A DNA stretch of 64,000 bases from Chloroflexota bacterium (GTDB lineage Bacteria; Chloroflexota; UBA6077; FW602-bin22). The notes under the pieces are model-generated. The model was not told where the DNA came from. It saw nothing but the letters and a program-made list of their open reading frames with translations, and made no database searches. A program made the translations under genes and the position numbers. Below are positions 17,356 to 26,446 of this stretch, in pieces. The first letter of the stretch is position 1, and each line of letters begins with the position of its first letter. The stretch covers positions 124,001 to 188,000 of the forward strand of contig SCUE01000007.1 of NCBI GenBank assembly GCA_004297775.1, given 5' to 3'.

Positions 17356-17643
17356 TCAGTCCCCCGAACGAATCAGCAAATAGCGCATGACGTCTTCCGA
17401 AATGGTCAGGTTTCGCTCCAGATCGGTGTTCGAACTCGGCTTGCCCCTAAAGTTGATCTGGATGTAAAGCCCTTCGCGGAAATCGCGAATCGGGTAGGCG
17501 AGGCGACGACGACCCCACGGATTCACGCTGACGATCTCGCCGCCTCCGTTCGTGATCCAGCCCTGAACGCGACCGTTGAGGTTCACGAAGTCCTCCTCGG
17601 CCGTCGACGGGCGCACGATAAACACCAACTCATAGTCACGCAA
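17356..17643 (-). CDS. rpsF: 30S ribosomal protein bS6
   Basis: This 95-residue protein starts RDYELVFIVRP and has the ferredoxin-like bS6 fold that pairs with bS18 in the 30S platform. The open frame extends upstream to 17757, but TTG at 17643 is preceded by GAGAGGAG with 7 bases of spacing and gives the family-standard N-terminus. Typical internal motifs are WGRRRLAYPI and YLLIRSG. It heads the rpsF-ssb-rpsR operon. Confidence 0.95.
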   Translation of the reverse strand: MRDYELVFIVRPSTAEEDFVNLNGRVQGWITNGGGEIVSVNPWGRRRLAYPIRDFREGLYIQINFRGKPSSNTDLERNLTISEDVMRYLLIRSGD

Positions 17644-17764
17644 TGGCCTGCTCCTCTCCACGGGTATGCCGCCGAATACAGCTTTCGCCAGCCGGCAGCG
17701 AACGGTCCGGCATGTCGAAATCCCGGACCGAACACGCACTCTACCACGCGAGGTCACCTGGACG

Positions 17765-18910
17765 CTATTCGAGGTAGTCCTTCAGCCTCTTCGAACGGCT
17801 GGGATGCCGAAGCTTGCGGAGCGCCTTTGCTTCGATCTGTCGCACGCGCTCGCGCGTAACGCCGAACTCGCGGCCGACTTCTTCGAGCGTGCGGCCGCGC
17901 CCGTCGTCGAGCCCGAAGCGCAGTTGCAGCACGCGCCGCTCCCGGCCCGATAGCGAGTCGAGCACCATCTCGACGTGCTCTTTCAGCAACTGGTTCGTCG
18001 CGGCATCCGAGGGGGCCTGGGCAGTGACATCTTCGACGAAGTCGCCGAGTCGGCTATCTTCCTCTTCTCCGATCGGCGATTCGAGTGAGACTGGCTCCTG
18101 CGAAGCCTTCATGATTTCGCGGACTCGTTCGGGCGGCACGCCCATCTCGGCCGCGATCTCGTCGGGCGTCGCCTCACGCCCTAATTCCTGTACGAGCCGC
18201 CGCGAGGCGCGGATCATCTTGTTGATCGTCTCAACCATGTGGACCGGCACGCGAATCGTGCGCGCCTGATCGGCGATCGCGCGCGTGATCGCCTGCCGGA
18301 TCCACCACGTCGCGTAGGTCGAGAACTTGTACCCCTTGACGTAATCGAACTTCTCGACCGCGCGAATCAGGCCGATATTCCCTTCCTGGATCAAATCGAG
18401 CAGCGACATGCCGCGCCCGATGTACTTCTTGGCGACCGACACGACCAGACGCAGGTTCGATTCGGTCAAGCGCCGCTTGGCGTGCGCCCCGCGCGTGCGG
18501 TCTCCAAGATGCTGATATCGCCAGTCCGCGGTCAGCGTGCCGTTCTGGAGCTGGCGCTCGGCATGCTCGCCGCGCTCCATGAGGACCGACAACTCGACTT
18601 CAAGGCGCGATGTGAGGAGCGGCACGCGCCCGATTTCGCGCAGATACATCCGCACGGGGTCGTCGATCCCCTCCAGTTCGCTCTCCGGCAAGGACGGCTC
18701 GACCTCGACCTCGGGGTCCTCGACCAATTCGGCTGGCGACGGCTCGACCACATCCCAGACGACCGGCTCCGCCGGCAATCCATCGACCGATACCTCGATC
18801 GGGACGGCGGCTGGCGCGACGAACTCCCCCATGTCCTTCGTCGCGCCAGCGCCGGTCAGATCGGGAATCGTCACGATTGGTTCATCGTTGTCGCGCGTGG
18901 AACCGGACAC
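17765..18910 (-). CDS. rpoD: Primary RNA polymerase sigma factor (SigA/RpoD)
   Basis: This 381-residue vegetative sigma factor shows region 1.2 ([18 protein letters not shown]), region 2 ([33 protein letters not shown]), region 3 ([17 protein letters not shown]) and region 4 with the -35 recognition helix ([19 protein letters not shown]). Region 1.1 is replaced by about 85 acidic residues. The GTG start has GGAGGAAG upstream. It follows dnaG, the conserved order of the macromolecular synthesis operon, and has its own promoter in the 3' end of dnaG. Its -10 preference agrees with the TATAAT-like boxes seen in the window. Confidence 0.97.
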   Translation of the reverse strand: MSGSTRDNDEPIVTIPDLTGAGATKDMGEFVAPAAVPIEVSVDGLPAEPVVWDVVEPSPAELVEDPEVEVEPSLPESELEGIDDPVRMYLREIGRVPLLTSRLEVELSVLMERGEHAERQLQNGTLTADWRYQHLGDRTRGAHAKRRLTESNLRLVVSVAKKYIGRGMSLLDLIQEGNIGLIRAVEKFDYVKGYKFSTYATWWIRQAITRAIADQARTIRVPVHMVETINKMIRASRRLVQELGREATPDEIAAEMGVPPERVREIMKASQEPVSLESPIGEEEDSRLGDFVEDVTAQAPSDAATNQLLKEHVEMVLDSLSGRERRVLQLRFGLDDGRGRTLEEVGREFGVTRERVRQIEAKALRKLRHPSRSKRLKDYLE

Positions 18911-18966
18911 GAAGGGCTTCCTCCAACCCTGAGTGCCGACGCCCTCGCCATGGCGAAGGACGCCGG

Positions 18967-18994
18967 ATTATACCCATCGCGTGCGACCAATCAA
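18967..18994 (-). promoter_or_regulatory. Promoter of the sigma factor gene
   Basis: On the minus strand TTGATT (18989-18994) and a perfect TATAAT (18967-18972) are 16 bases apart. The start of transcription would be near 18960, giving a leader of about 50 bases before the GTG. The -35 lies at the very end of the dnaG coding region. Confidence 0.6.
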
Positions 18995-20979
18995 CCGGTT
19001 GCCGCGATAGCTTCCGGTGCGCGCGTGACTGACGGCTCGCTGGGGACCGAATCGACACTCGTGGCCCGCCGCACGGTTCGCACTGGTCCGAGGCGCCTCT
19101 CGTCGTGAATGATCGCGTGCCAGTGGGGTGAGTACCGCGCCAAACCGGTTCGTTCGAGCGTCTTGACACTGTCGGCCAACTCCGCGACGCGCGCCGCTTG
19201 TCGCGCCCAGGTCTCCGGGTCGTCCGCGATCGCTTGACCGCGCCGGAATGCGCCGATCAACGCGATCTCCCGTCGGTAATTCAGCATCCGTAGCCGGCAG
19301 ACACCGGCCTCGGCCTCGGCGATCACGCGATCGTCGGTCGTTTCCTCGAGATCCGCGCCCCAACTCGCGATCCAGGCCGCGTATTCGCCGAGCGGCTCCC
19401 CGAGGGCCGACAGGACTTCGTCCAGGTCTTCCGAGAAGCTCGCGCCGAGGAGCGTGTCGCGCAGAGCGGCAAACACGGCACGCGCGTCCTCGCGATAGAA
19501 GTCCTCGGCATCGATGTCGCGCAGGACCGCGCGCGCGGCCGGGAAGCGCGCGATCAACTGGAGAACGTACTCCTCCACCGTCAGCCAATCGCGTGTCGTC
19601 GGCTCCGACTCCAGGGCGGGCGCGGTTCGATGCGCCCGATTGACCCTTCGAGCGCCGTGCAATCGTTCGCGGATCGCCGCGATGTCGATCGCGGCGCGCT
19701 TGGAAAGGTGCACTGCGTACTGATCGACCGCGACCGGATTCGCCAAACCGCGCAGGGCATCCAATACGACGTCGACGGCGCGTGCCCGAGCCTCGACGTC
19801 GTCGCCGGCGCGAGCCAGTTCCGCGTCGATCAGGACCTCGACGATTGGACGCGCTTCGGCGACGATGGCGCGGAACGTGTCGGGCGACTCGCGGATCACG
19901 TCGTCCGGATCCTTGCCCGGTGGCATACGTGCGATGCGGACGTCGAGCTCGTGGTCGCGCCGAAGCCGAACGATCCCGCGGCGATCGGCCACCGGCGTTG
20001 CGGTTTGGCCGTGCGTGGCGCGAACGACCTCTAGCGCCCGCAGTGCGGCCGCGTCGCCGGCCGCGTCGGCGTCGAGTGCCAGCACAAGACGGGGCGCGAG
20101 GCGCTTCATGGTCCGAACGTGCTCTTCGGTTAGGGCCGTGCCTAATGCCGCGACGACGTTTTCGATTCTGGCCTGATGGGCGGCCAGCGCGTCGATGTAC
20201 CCCTCGACGACGACCGCGACGCCCTGGCGCCGAATCTCGGCCCGCGCCCGGTCGATCGCGTAGAGCGCGCTGCCTTTCGTGAACACGGGCGAATCGGACG
20301 AATTCAAGTACTTCGGTTGTTCGTCGCCAAGTATTCGCCCGCCAAAGCCGATGACGCGACCACCAGCATCGCGAATCGGGAACATCACCCGTCCGCGGAA
20401 GCGATCGTAGTGTCCGCCGCCATCGCGGGGGATGGCGACACCAGCCGTGACAAGCTCCTCGGCACTGAAGCCATCCTCGCCAAGTCGACTGGCCAGGGCA
20501 TCCCACGCGCGTGGCGCCCAGCCAATCTGAAACGTCTCGATGGTCGCCCGAGTAATGCCGCGGACCTCGAGATAACGGAGCGCCTCCCGACCGTCGCTGG
20601 CAAACAGCAGCGACTGAAAGAAGCGCGCCGCGGCCGCGTTCGTATCGTGAAGCCGACGATGCCGATCGTGCTCGACTCGCTGGGATTCTCGTTGACGCAG
20701 TTCAATGCCAGCGCGCGCGGCCAGAGACCGCAGCGCCTCCGTGAAATCGACGTTCTCACTGCGCATGACGAACGAGAACACATCGCCACCGAGTCCACAG
20801 CCGAAGCAGTGCCAGTTTTCGCGATCGGGGAAGACATAGAATGAAGGGGACTTCTCGCCGTGGAACGGGCAGAGCCCCTTCAGATTGCGGCCCGACTTCT
20901 GCAGTTTGACGCGCGTCCCGATGACATCGACGATCGGCACGCGTTCCTTGATCTGTTCGAGGGAGCCTTCGATTGCCAC
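18991..20979 (-). CDS. dnaG: DNA primase
   Basis: This 662-residue primase makes RNA primers at the fork. The N-terminal CHC2 zinc finger is intact (Cys37, His40, Cys58, Cys61). The central catalytic part includes the TOPRIM fold (VAVVVEGYIDALAAHQ, LVLALDADAAGDAA) with the metal-binding Glu and DxD. The C-terminal 220 residues form the less conserved helicase-binding part. The start is GTG, one base after the CPBP protease stop, so the genes are co-transcribed, and rpoD follows. Confidence 0.97.
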   Translation of the reverse strand: MAIEGSLEQIKERVPIVDVIGTRVKLQKSGRNLKGLCPFHGEKSPSFYVFPDRENWHCFGCGLGGDVFSFVMRSENVDFTEALRSLAARAGIELRQRESQRVEHDRHRRLHDTNAAAARFFQSLLFASDGREALRYLEVRGITRATIETFQIGWAPRAWDALASRLGEDGFSAEELVTAGVAIPRDGGGHYDRFRGRVMFPIRDAGGRVIGFGGRILGDEQPKYLNSSDSPVFTKGSALYAIDRARAEIRRQGVAVVVEGYIDALAAHQARIENVVAALGTALTEEHVRTMKRLAPRLVLALDADAAGDAAALRALEVVRATHGQTATPVADRRGIVRLRRDHELDVRIARMPPGKDPDDVIRESPDTFRAIVAEARPIVEVLIDAELARAGDDVEARARAVDVVLDALRGLANPVAVDQYAVHLSKRAAIDIAAIRERLHGARRVNRAHRTAPALESEPTTRDWLTVEEYVLQLIARFPAARAVLRDIDAEDFYREDARAVFAALRDTLLGASFSEDLDEVLSALGEPLGEYAAWIASWGADLEETTDDRVIAEAEAGVCRLRMLNYRREIALIGAFRRGQAIADDPETWARQAARVAELADSVKTLERTGLARYSPHWHAIIHDERRLGPVRTVRRATSVDSVPSEPSVTRAPEAIAATG

Positions 20980-20980
20980 G

Positions 20981-21946
20981 TCACACCCCCAGACCGGCGT
21001 ACAGCACGCCGAGCGCCACGCCGTTATTCAGGCCGTGAGCAACTACCCCTGGAACAACTGATCGACTGCGATCATAGAGGAAGGCTAGGCCGAGGGACAT
21101 GATGACGATCGGCACGATCGCGGCGAGGTTCATGTGGATCGCCGCGAATAGGAGCGAACTGCCGGCGTAGGCGATGACTCGTCCGTGTCGCGCGCGCAGG
21201 GCGGTGAAGATCCAGCCGCGAAAGAAGCTCTCCTCGCAAATGGGCGCGACGACCGACGCCATCAGCCAGATCCCAATGAATTGCGACGGGGCGGCCGAGC
21301 GAACCGCGTCGAATTGTCGGGCTTGGTTTTGGTCGATGCCGAGCCCACGCATCGCGCCACCAACGAGACCAGCCAGCGCAAAGATCACGAATCCGCCGAC
21401 GACACCTCGGATCACGCGATTGCCCAGATGCTCCGAGGTCAGACCGATCTCCTCCCAGGTCAACGCGCCTGGTCGCACCGCTCGCCAGATGAGCACCGCC
21501 ATAAGCCCGACCTGCGTCGCGAGCATCGCGGCGACGAGCGCCGGAAGCGAGAGCAACGGACCGGTCGTGCCATCGCGATCGAATCCACCGCTGGCGAGGA
21601 CGATCGGCAACGAGAGACCATTGCCGACCACGAATACGGCCGCGAGCGCGCCGATCAGCGTGCGCGGCGCAAAGACCGACTCGCGCGCAATGGCGGCATC
21701 GAGGCCGGGCAAAACGATGTAGCCCGCCAGACCCACGATCGCCACGGCCAGCGCAAACGCCACGGTCGCCGCCAAGAAAATCGTCGCGGGGCCGCCTTGC
21801 GCGGCGTTGGCCACAAGGTCGCCGCGCGCATACATCGCGGCGCCGGCCGCCAGCGCGATCGCGCCGGCCACGGCCGCCAGCCACCCGCCAATCGACGACA
21901 GGTGACGAATGCGCCGCGCGCGACGCTCCGGCCGGCTGAGTGCCAC
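20981..21946 (-). CDS. CPBP-family intramembrane metalloprotease
   Basis: This 321-residue polytopic membrane protein has about eight hydrophobic helices and the CPBP (Abi/CAAX protease) signature: EESFFRGWIFTAL, which supplies the catalytic glutamates and arginine, then IHMNLAA with the metal-binding histidine, and HGLNNGVALG. Family members cleave prenylated or membrane-embedded substrates or act in bacteriocin immunity; the target here is unknown. It lies between dgt and dnaG with spacings of 15 and 1 bases, so it is part of that operon. Confidence 0.9.
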   Translation of the reverse strand: MALSRPERRARRIRHLSSIGGWLAAVAGAIALAAGAAMYARGDLVANAAQGGPATIFLAATVAFALAVAIVGLAGYIVLPGLDAAIARESVFAPRTLIGALAAVFVVGNGLSLPIVLASGGFDRDGTTGPLLSLPALVAAMLATQVGLMAVLIWRAVRPGALTWEEIGLTSEHLGNRVIRGVVGGFVIFALAGLVGGAMRGLGIDQNQARQFDAVRSAAPSQFIGIWLMASVVAPICEESFFRGWIFTALRARHGRVIAYAGSSLLFAAIHMNLAAIVPIVIMSLGLAFLYDRSRSVVPGVVAHGLNNGVALGVLYAGLGV

Positions 21947-21961
21947 CTGGAGAATCGGCTC

Positions 21962-23104
21962 TTAGCTGAGAACGGACCAGAGTCGGGGAAAATAGATGCG
22001 CTGAAAGACGTTCAGCGCATACCGGTCGGTCATTCCGGCAATGTAGTCGAGGACGACGCGTTCGATCGGCTCACCCCGGGGATTCGCCGCAAACTCGGCC
22101 GGCATGTCCGCGGGATGGGCGCGGAAGTGTTCGAACAGCAGGCGCAGCATCTCCGTCGCGCGCCCAACGTCCTCTTTCGCGTCCGAGTTGATGTAAACGT
22201 TGCTGAACATGAAGTCCCGGAGAACATCGACCGCGTCCCGCACGCGCTCCGTCATGCGTACCGTGACTCGACCTGATTCGGCCGCGCAGTCCATCTCCGC
22301 GCGCAACGACTCATATGCCGGCCGCGTTTGGTCAATGCACTCCTCGTCAGATCGGCAAACCGTCCAGCTCGCCGCGATGATGTCGCGGACGAGGGTATCG
22401 ACCCGTGCCGAATGCCGTCGGCCCAGGACGTCGATCGCCACCGAAGGCAGGTCCGACTCACGCAAGATGCCGGCTCGGACCGCGTCGCCGATATCGTGGT
22501 TCAGATAGGCGACGGCGTCTGCGATCTTGCAGACCTGCCCTTCGAGGGTAGACGCGATTCCCCAGCCGGTGCCGGTGACGCTCTCACGCGGCTTGGAATG
22601 CTTGGGGATGCTCTCGCGTGTCTCCCACATGAGGTTCAATCCCTGGCCATCCTTCTCCAGGAGATCGACGACGCGCAGCGATTGGTGATTGTGACGAAAT
22701 CCGCCTGGCGCGATCTTGTCGAGCGCATCTTCGCCGGCGTGGCCGAACGGCGGATGTCCGAGATCGTGCGCCAATGCAATCGCCTCGGTCAGGTCCTCAT
22801 TCAAGTTCAACCCGCGCGCAATCACGCGCGCAATCTGCGCCAGTTCGATCGTGTGGGTCAGGCGCGTCACATAGTGATCGCCCAGCGGAGCGATGAACAC
22901 CTGCGTCTTGTGCTTCAGCCGTCGGAATGCCTTCGAATGGACGATGCGATCTCGATCACGCTGAAAATCCGTCCGAATCGGGCACGGTTCCTCGGCGCGC
23001 GCGCGCCCCCGACTGAACTGTGCTTTCGCGGCGAGCGGCGAAAGAAGCAGTTCGCGACGCTCCGCTCGAAGGCGAGGCTCGGTCGATGAAACCATATCGG
23101 ACAC
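21962..23104 (-). CDS. dgt: Deoxyguanosinetriphosphate triphosphohydrolase-like protein
   Basis: This HD-domain dNTPase hydrolyses dNTP to deoxynucleoside and triphosphate and helps control dNTP pools. The metal-binding H..HD..D set is visible in RLTHTIELAQIAR, IALAHDLGHPPFGH and AYLNHDIGDA. The frame is open to GTG 23128, but a TATAGT -10 box at 23111-23116 lies 6 bases before GTG 23104, so a leaderless start there (380 residues) is preferred. It precedes dnaG and rpoD, a neighbourhood common to many bacteria. Confidence 0.93.
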   Translation of the reverse strand: MSDMVSSTEPRLRAERRELLLSPLAAKAQFSRGRARAEEPCPIRTDFQRDRDRIVHSKAFRRLKHKTQVFIAPLGDHYVTRLTHTIELAQIARVIARGLNLNEDLTEAIALAHDLGHPPFGHAGEDALDKIAPGGFRHNHQSLRVVDLLEKDGQGLNLMWETRESIPKHSKPRESVTGTGWGIASTLEGQVCKIADAVAYLNHDIGDAVRAGILRESDLPSVAIDVLGRRHSARVDTLVRDIIAASWTVCRSDEECIDQTRPAYESLRAEMDCAAESGRVTVRMTERVRDAVDVLRDFMFSNVYINSDAKEDVGRATEMLRLLFEHFRAHPADMPAEFAANPRGEPIERVVLDYIAGMTDRYALNVFQRIYFPRLWSVLS

Positions 23105-23110
23105 GGCGGC

Positions 23111-23116
23111 ACTATA
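23111..23116 (-). promoter_or_regulatory. -10 element giving a leaderless dgt message
   Basis: TATAGT on the minus strand ends 6 bases before GTG 23104. The spacing would place transcription start at the start codon, as at several other genes here. Confidence 0.5.
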
Positions 23117-23203
23117 TCCCAGCGGCACCGTGGATCCGCGACGCGATGGAGAGGCGGAGGGAAAGCGACCGGGGCTCGAGCCGCTCGCCCTCCGCCGCGT
23201 TCG

Positions 23204-23704
23204 CTAGGCGCCCGTCCGGCGACGAATCGCCGTGCCAGCCGCGAGCGACAGCGCTCCGATTCCGGCGATGCCAAGCCCGACCACCGTCAACGGATCACCC
23301 GTCTTCGGCAGCGCCGCGCCGGACACAACCTGGACCTTGAATGTTCCCACCATTCCCTGTGCGCGGTGATTCCCCACCGGGCACCACATGTCGTAGTCGC
23401 CAGCGTCGGTGAAGGTGAACTCACCTGACCCAGAGGTTCCACCGGCAACGTTACCCGCACCAGCTACGACCTCGTATGTGACGTTCGTGCCCTTGCCAAT
23501 CGCCACGTCATGCGGCCTTACGCCTTTGTTGACGAGGTTGAACTTGACCTTCTCACCCGCCCTCACCGTAATGGCATTCGGCGCAAGGCTGAAATCCATC
23601 AGATCGACGTTGACAGTTTGATCGGCTACGGCCGATCCGGCGCTCAGGCCACCAACCACGAGACCGAGCACGATAAATCCACGAGACAAGCTACGCGCGA
23701 ACAT
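23204..23704 (-). CDS. LPKTG-anchored cupredoxin (blue copper protein)
   Basis: This 166-residue secreted protein has a signal peptide (residues 1 to about 27), a plastocyanin-like domain and a sortase signal. The type 1 copper ligands are all visible: His65, Cys108, His113 and Met118 (MWCPVGNHRAQGM). Near the C-terminus LPKTG (132-136) is followed by about 22 hydrophobic residues and the basic tail RRRTGA, the layout of a cell-wall sorting signal. The start is ATG 23704, since GGGAGG immediately upstream is the ribosome site; an ATG at 23716 overlaps that site. It should carry electrons or bind copper at the cell surface. Confidence 0.88.
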   Translation of the reverse strand: MFARSLSRGFIVLGLVVGGLSAGSAVADQTVNVDLMDFSLAPNAITVRAGEKVKFNLVNKGVRPHDVAIGKGTNVTYEVVAGAGNVAGGTSGSGEFTFTDAGDYDMWCPVGNHRAQGMVGTFKVQVVSGAALPKTGDPLTVVGLGIAGIGALSLAAGTAIRRRTGA

Positions 23705-23726
23705 TGATCCTCCCATCGGAATCTGA

Positions 23727-23757
23727 GCAAAGAAGCCCCGCGCGATATACGCGCGGG
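23727..23757 (-). terminator. Intrinsic terminator after ppdK
   Basis: Read on the minus strand, CCCGCGCG, a TATAT loop and CGCGCGGG form an 8-bp GC stem (23737-23757), followed by GCTTCTTTGC. It lies between ppdK and the cupredoxin gene. Confidence 0.65.
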
Positions 23758-23782
23758 ATCTCGTCTTGGATCTATGCGGCGA

Positions 23783-26428
23783 CTAACGGTCGCGCACCGC
23801 GGGCGCGATCGCCGCTTGCGCCGCCGCGAGTCGCGCCACCGGCACGCGGAACGGCGAACACGACACGTAGTCGAGTCCGATCTCGTGGCAGAACTCGACC
23901 GAGCTCGGGTCGCCACCGTGCTCGCCACAGATACCGACTTCGAGATCGGCGCGAGTTGCGCGACCGGACTCGACAGCCATCCGCATCAGCTTGCCAACGC
24001 CCTTTCGGTCGATTGACTGGAACGGATTCACCGGCAGGATTCCTCGCTCGACGTACTGAAGAAGGAACTTGCCTTCAGCGTCGTCACGACTGATCGCGAA
24101 GGTTGTCTGAGTCAAGTCGTTCGTGCCGAACGAGAAGAACTCGGCATGCTCCGCGATCTCATCGGCCGTCAGCGCGGCACGCGGAACTTCGATCATTGTC
24201 CCAAACTTGTATTCGAGCTTCCGGCCGCGCTCCGCCTGGACTTGGCGCGCGACGCCTTCAAGTTCATCGCGCGTCACCTTCAGTTCGTTCACGTGGCTGA
24301 TGAGCGGAATCATGATCTCGGGATGCACGACGACGCCCTCGGCCGACACGTCCGCCGCGGCCTCTAGGATCGCACGAACCTGCATGCGCACGATGCCCGG
24401 GTATAGGATGCCGAGTCGGCAGCCACGCAATCCGAGCATTGGATTCGCCTCGCGCATGGAGCCCACCGTGGCGAGCAGTGCCTCCTTTTCGTGATCCGGG
24501 TGCCCTTTCGCCTTCGCCTCAGTCACATCCACGAGCAAATCGTCGTAGTGGGGCAGGAACTCGTGAAGCGGCGGGTCGATCAGGCGGATGACCACTGGGT
24601 GGCCATCCATCGCCTTGAAGATGCCGCGGAAATCGTTGCGCTGGATCGGCAGCAGCTCGGCAAGCGCGCGCTCGCGCTCCTCGTCCTTCTCGGCGAGGAT
24701 CATCCGGCGTACGATCGGCAGCCGCTCCTCTTCGAAGAACATGTGCTCTGTCCGGCACAGGCCGATACCCTGCGCGCCGTACTCGCGCGCCTTTTCGGCG
24801 TCACGCGGGTAGTCGGCGTTTGCCCACACTTTGAGTCGCCGCAATTCGTCGGCCCAACCCAAGAGCTTCTTCAAATCATCCGACATAGTCGGTTCGATCA
24901 ACGGCACCGCGCCGAGAATAACCTCACCGGTCGTGCCGTTGATGGCAATCTCATCGCCCTCGTGCACGGTGACGCCATCGATCGTGAAACAACGGTTTGC
25001 GGCATCGACGCGCAGCGCCTCGCAACCGGCCACGCACGGCTTGCCAATTTGACGCGCAACGACCGCTGCGTGGCTGGTGGCGCCGCCACGCGCTGTCAGA
25101 ATCCCCTGGGAGACGATCATGCCGTGAACGTCGTCGGGGTTGGTCTCCTGCCGGACGAGGACCACGCGATCGCCGGCTTTGGCCATTTCTTCGGCGCGAT
25201 CCGAATCGAACACCGCCTTACCGACCGCGGCGCCAGGTGACGCATTCAGGCCGCGGGCGATGACATTGACCTTTGCTTTCGGATCGATCTGGCGGTGCAA
25301 CAGTGACTCGACGTGTGTCGGCTCGACTCGACGAACAGCCTCGGTCTTGTCGATCAGACCCTCTTCGGCCATCTCGACCGCGATGCGGACCGCGGCCGCG
25401 GCCGCGCGCTTGCCCGAGCGAGTCTGGAGCATATACAGGCGACCTCGCTCGACGGTGAACTCGAGGTCCTGCATATCCTTGTAGTGCCGCTCCATTTGGT
25501 CGGCGATCTTGACGAACTGCCGGTACACCTGGGGCAGATCGCGCTCCATCGAAGCGATCGGCCGCGGCGTGCGGATGCCGGCGACGACGTCTTCGCCCTG
25601 GGCGTTGATGAGATACTCGCCGTAGAGGACGCGCTCACCGGTGTTCGGATCGCGCGTGAAGGCGACGCCCGTACCGGAATCGCCACCCATGTTCCCGAAC
25701 GCCATCGTCTGCACGTTGACACCGGTGCCAAGATCGTGCGGAATCTTGTGAAAGTTCCGGTAGGTGATGGCACGGTCGTTGTTCCATGAGCGGAATACCG
25801 CTTCGATCGCCAGGCGCAATTGATCGAGCGGCTCCGATGGAAACGGCCGATGCGCCTCGCGCTCCACGATGGCGAGGTAATCCTCGGCCACGCTCTTCAT
25901 ATTTGCCGCGGTCAGGTCGGTGTCGTACTTCGCGCCGTGCTTATCCTTGGCCGCCTGCAGCGCAAGCTCGAATTTCTCGGACGGGATATCCAGGACGATC
26001 TTGGAGAACATCTGGATGAACCGGCGAAACGAGTCGTAGGCGAAGCGGTCGTTGCCAGTCGCGGCGATAACGCCTTTCAAGGTCTCCGCGTTCAGGCCAA
26101 GATTCAGGACCGTATCCATCATTCCCGGCATCGAGTCGCGCGCGCCAGAGCGCACGGACACGAGCAGCGGGTTCGTAGGGTCGCCGAATTCCTTGCCCGC
26201 CCGGGCCTCGACATCCTTGAGACCGGCTTGAACCTGGTCCCAGAGGCCTTCCGGAAACATCCGGTCAGCCGCGTAGTAGGCGATGGACGCCTCAGTCGTG
26301 ATCGTCAGACCGGGAGGTACCGGCAGACCGGCCTTCGTCATCTCGGCGACGCCCGCGCCCTTGCCGCCAAGAAGCGATCGCATTGACGCGTCGCCCTCGG
26401 TAAACAGATAGACCCATTTCTTCACCAT
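23783..26428 (-). CDS. ppdK: Pyruvate, phosphate dikinase
   Basis: This 881-residue enzyme interconverts pyruvate, ATP and phosphate with PEP, AMP and diphosphate. Domains in order are the ATP-grasp nucleotide domain (GGKGAGVAEMTKAGLPVPPG), the swivelling phosphohistidine domain with the catalytic His in GGATSHAAVVARQ, and the C-terminal PEP/pyruvate barrel (GLCRTEHMFFEEERLPIVRR) with the catalytic Cys in CGEHGGDP. The length matches the family. It is bounded by a terminator downstream and by the glycyl-tRNA synthetase gene 18 bases upstream. It probably works in gluconeogenesis or pyrophosphate-linked glycolysis. Confidence 0.97.
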   Translation of the reverse strand: MVKKWVYLFTEGDASMRSLLGGKGAGVAEMTKAGLPVPPGLTITTEASIAYYAADRMFPEGLWDQVQAGLKDVEARAGKEFGDPTNPLLVSVRSGARDSMPGMMDTVLNLGLNAETLKGVIAATGNDRFAYDSFRRFIQMFSKIVLDIPSEKFELALQAAKDKHGAKYDTDLTAANMKSVAEDYLAIVEREAHRPFPSEPLDQLRLAIEAVFRSWNNDRAITYRNFHKIPHDLGTGVNVQTMAFGNMGGDSGTGVAFTRDPNTGERVLYGEYLINAQGEDVVAGIRTPRPIASMERDLPQVYRQFVKIADQMERHYKDMQDLEFTVERGRLYMLQTRSGKRAAAAAVRIAVEMAEEGLIDKTEAVRRVEPTHVESLLHRQIDPKAKVNVIARGLNASPGAAVGKAVFDSDRAEEMAKAGDRVVLVRQETNPDDVHGMIVSQGILTARGGATSHAAVVARQIGKPCVAGCEALRVDAANRCFTIDGVTVHEGDEIAINGTTGEVILGAVPLIEPTMSDDLKKLLGWADELRRLKVWANADYPRDAEKAREYGAQGIGLCRTEHMFFEEERLPIVRRMILAEKDEERERALAELLPIQRNDFRGIFKAMDGHPVVIRLIDPPLHEFLPHYDDLLVDVTEAKAKGHPDHEKEALLATVGSMREANPMLGLRGCRLGILYPGIVRMQVRAILEAAADVSAEGVVVHPEIMIPLISHVNELKVTRDELEGVARQVQAERGRKLEYKFGTMIEVPRAALTADEIAEHAEFFSFGTNDLTQTTFAISRDDAEGKFLLQYVERGILPVNPFQSIDRKGVGKLMRMAVESGRATRADLEVGICGEHGGDPSSVEFCHEIGLDYVSCSPFRVPVARLAAAQAAIAPAVRDR

Positions 26429-26446
26429 TGCCGTGTCGTGCTCCCC

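Noticed and set aside
17644-17757. N-terminal extension of bS6
   Set aside because: It is not conserved in the family, and TTG 17643 has a good ribosome site at the right distance.
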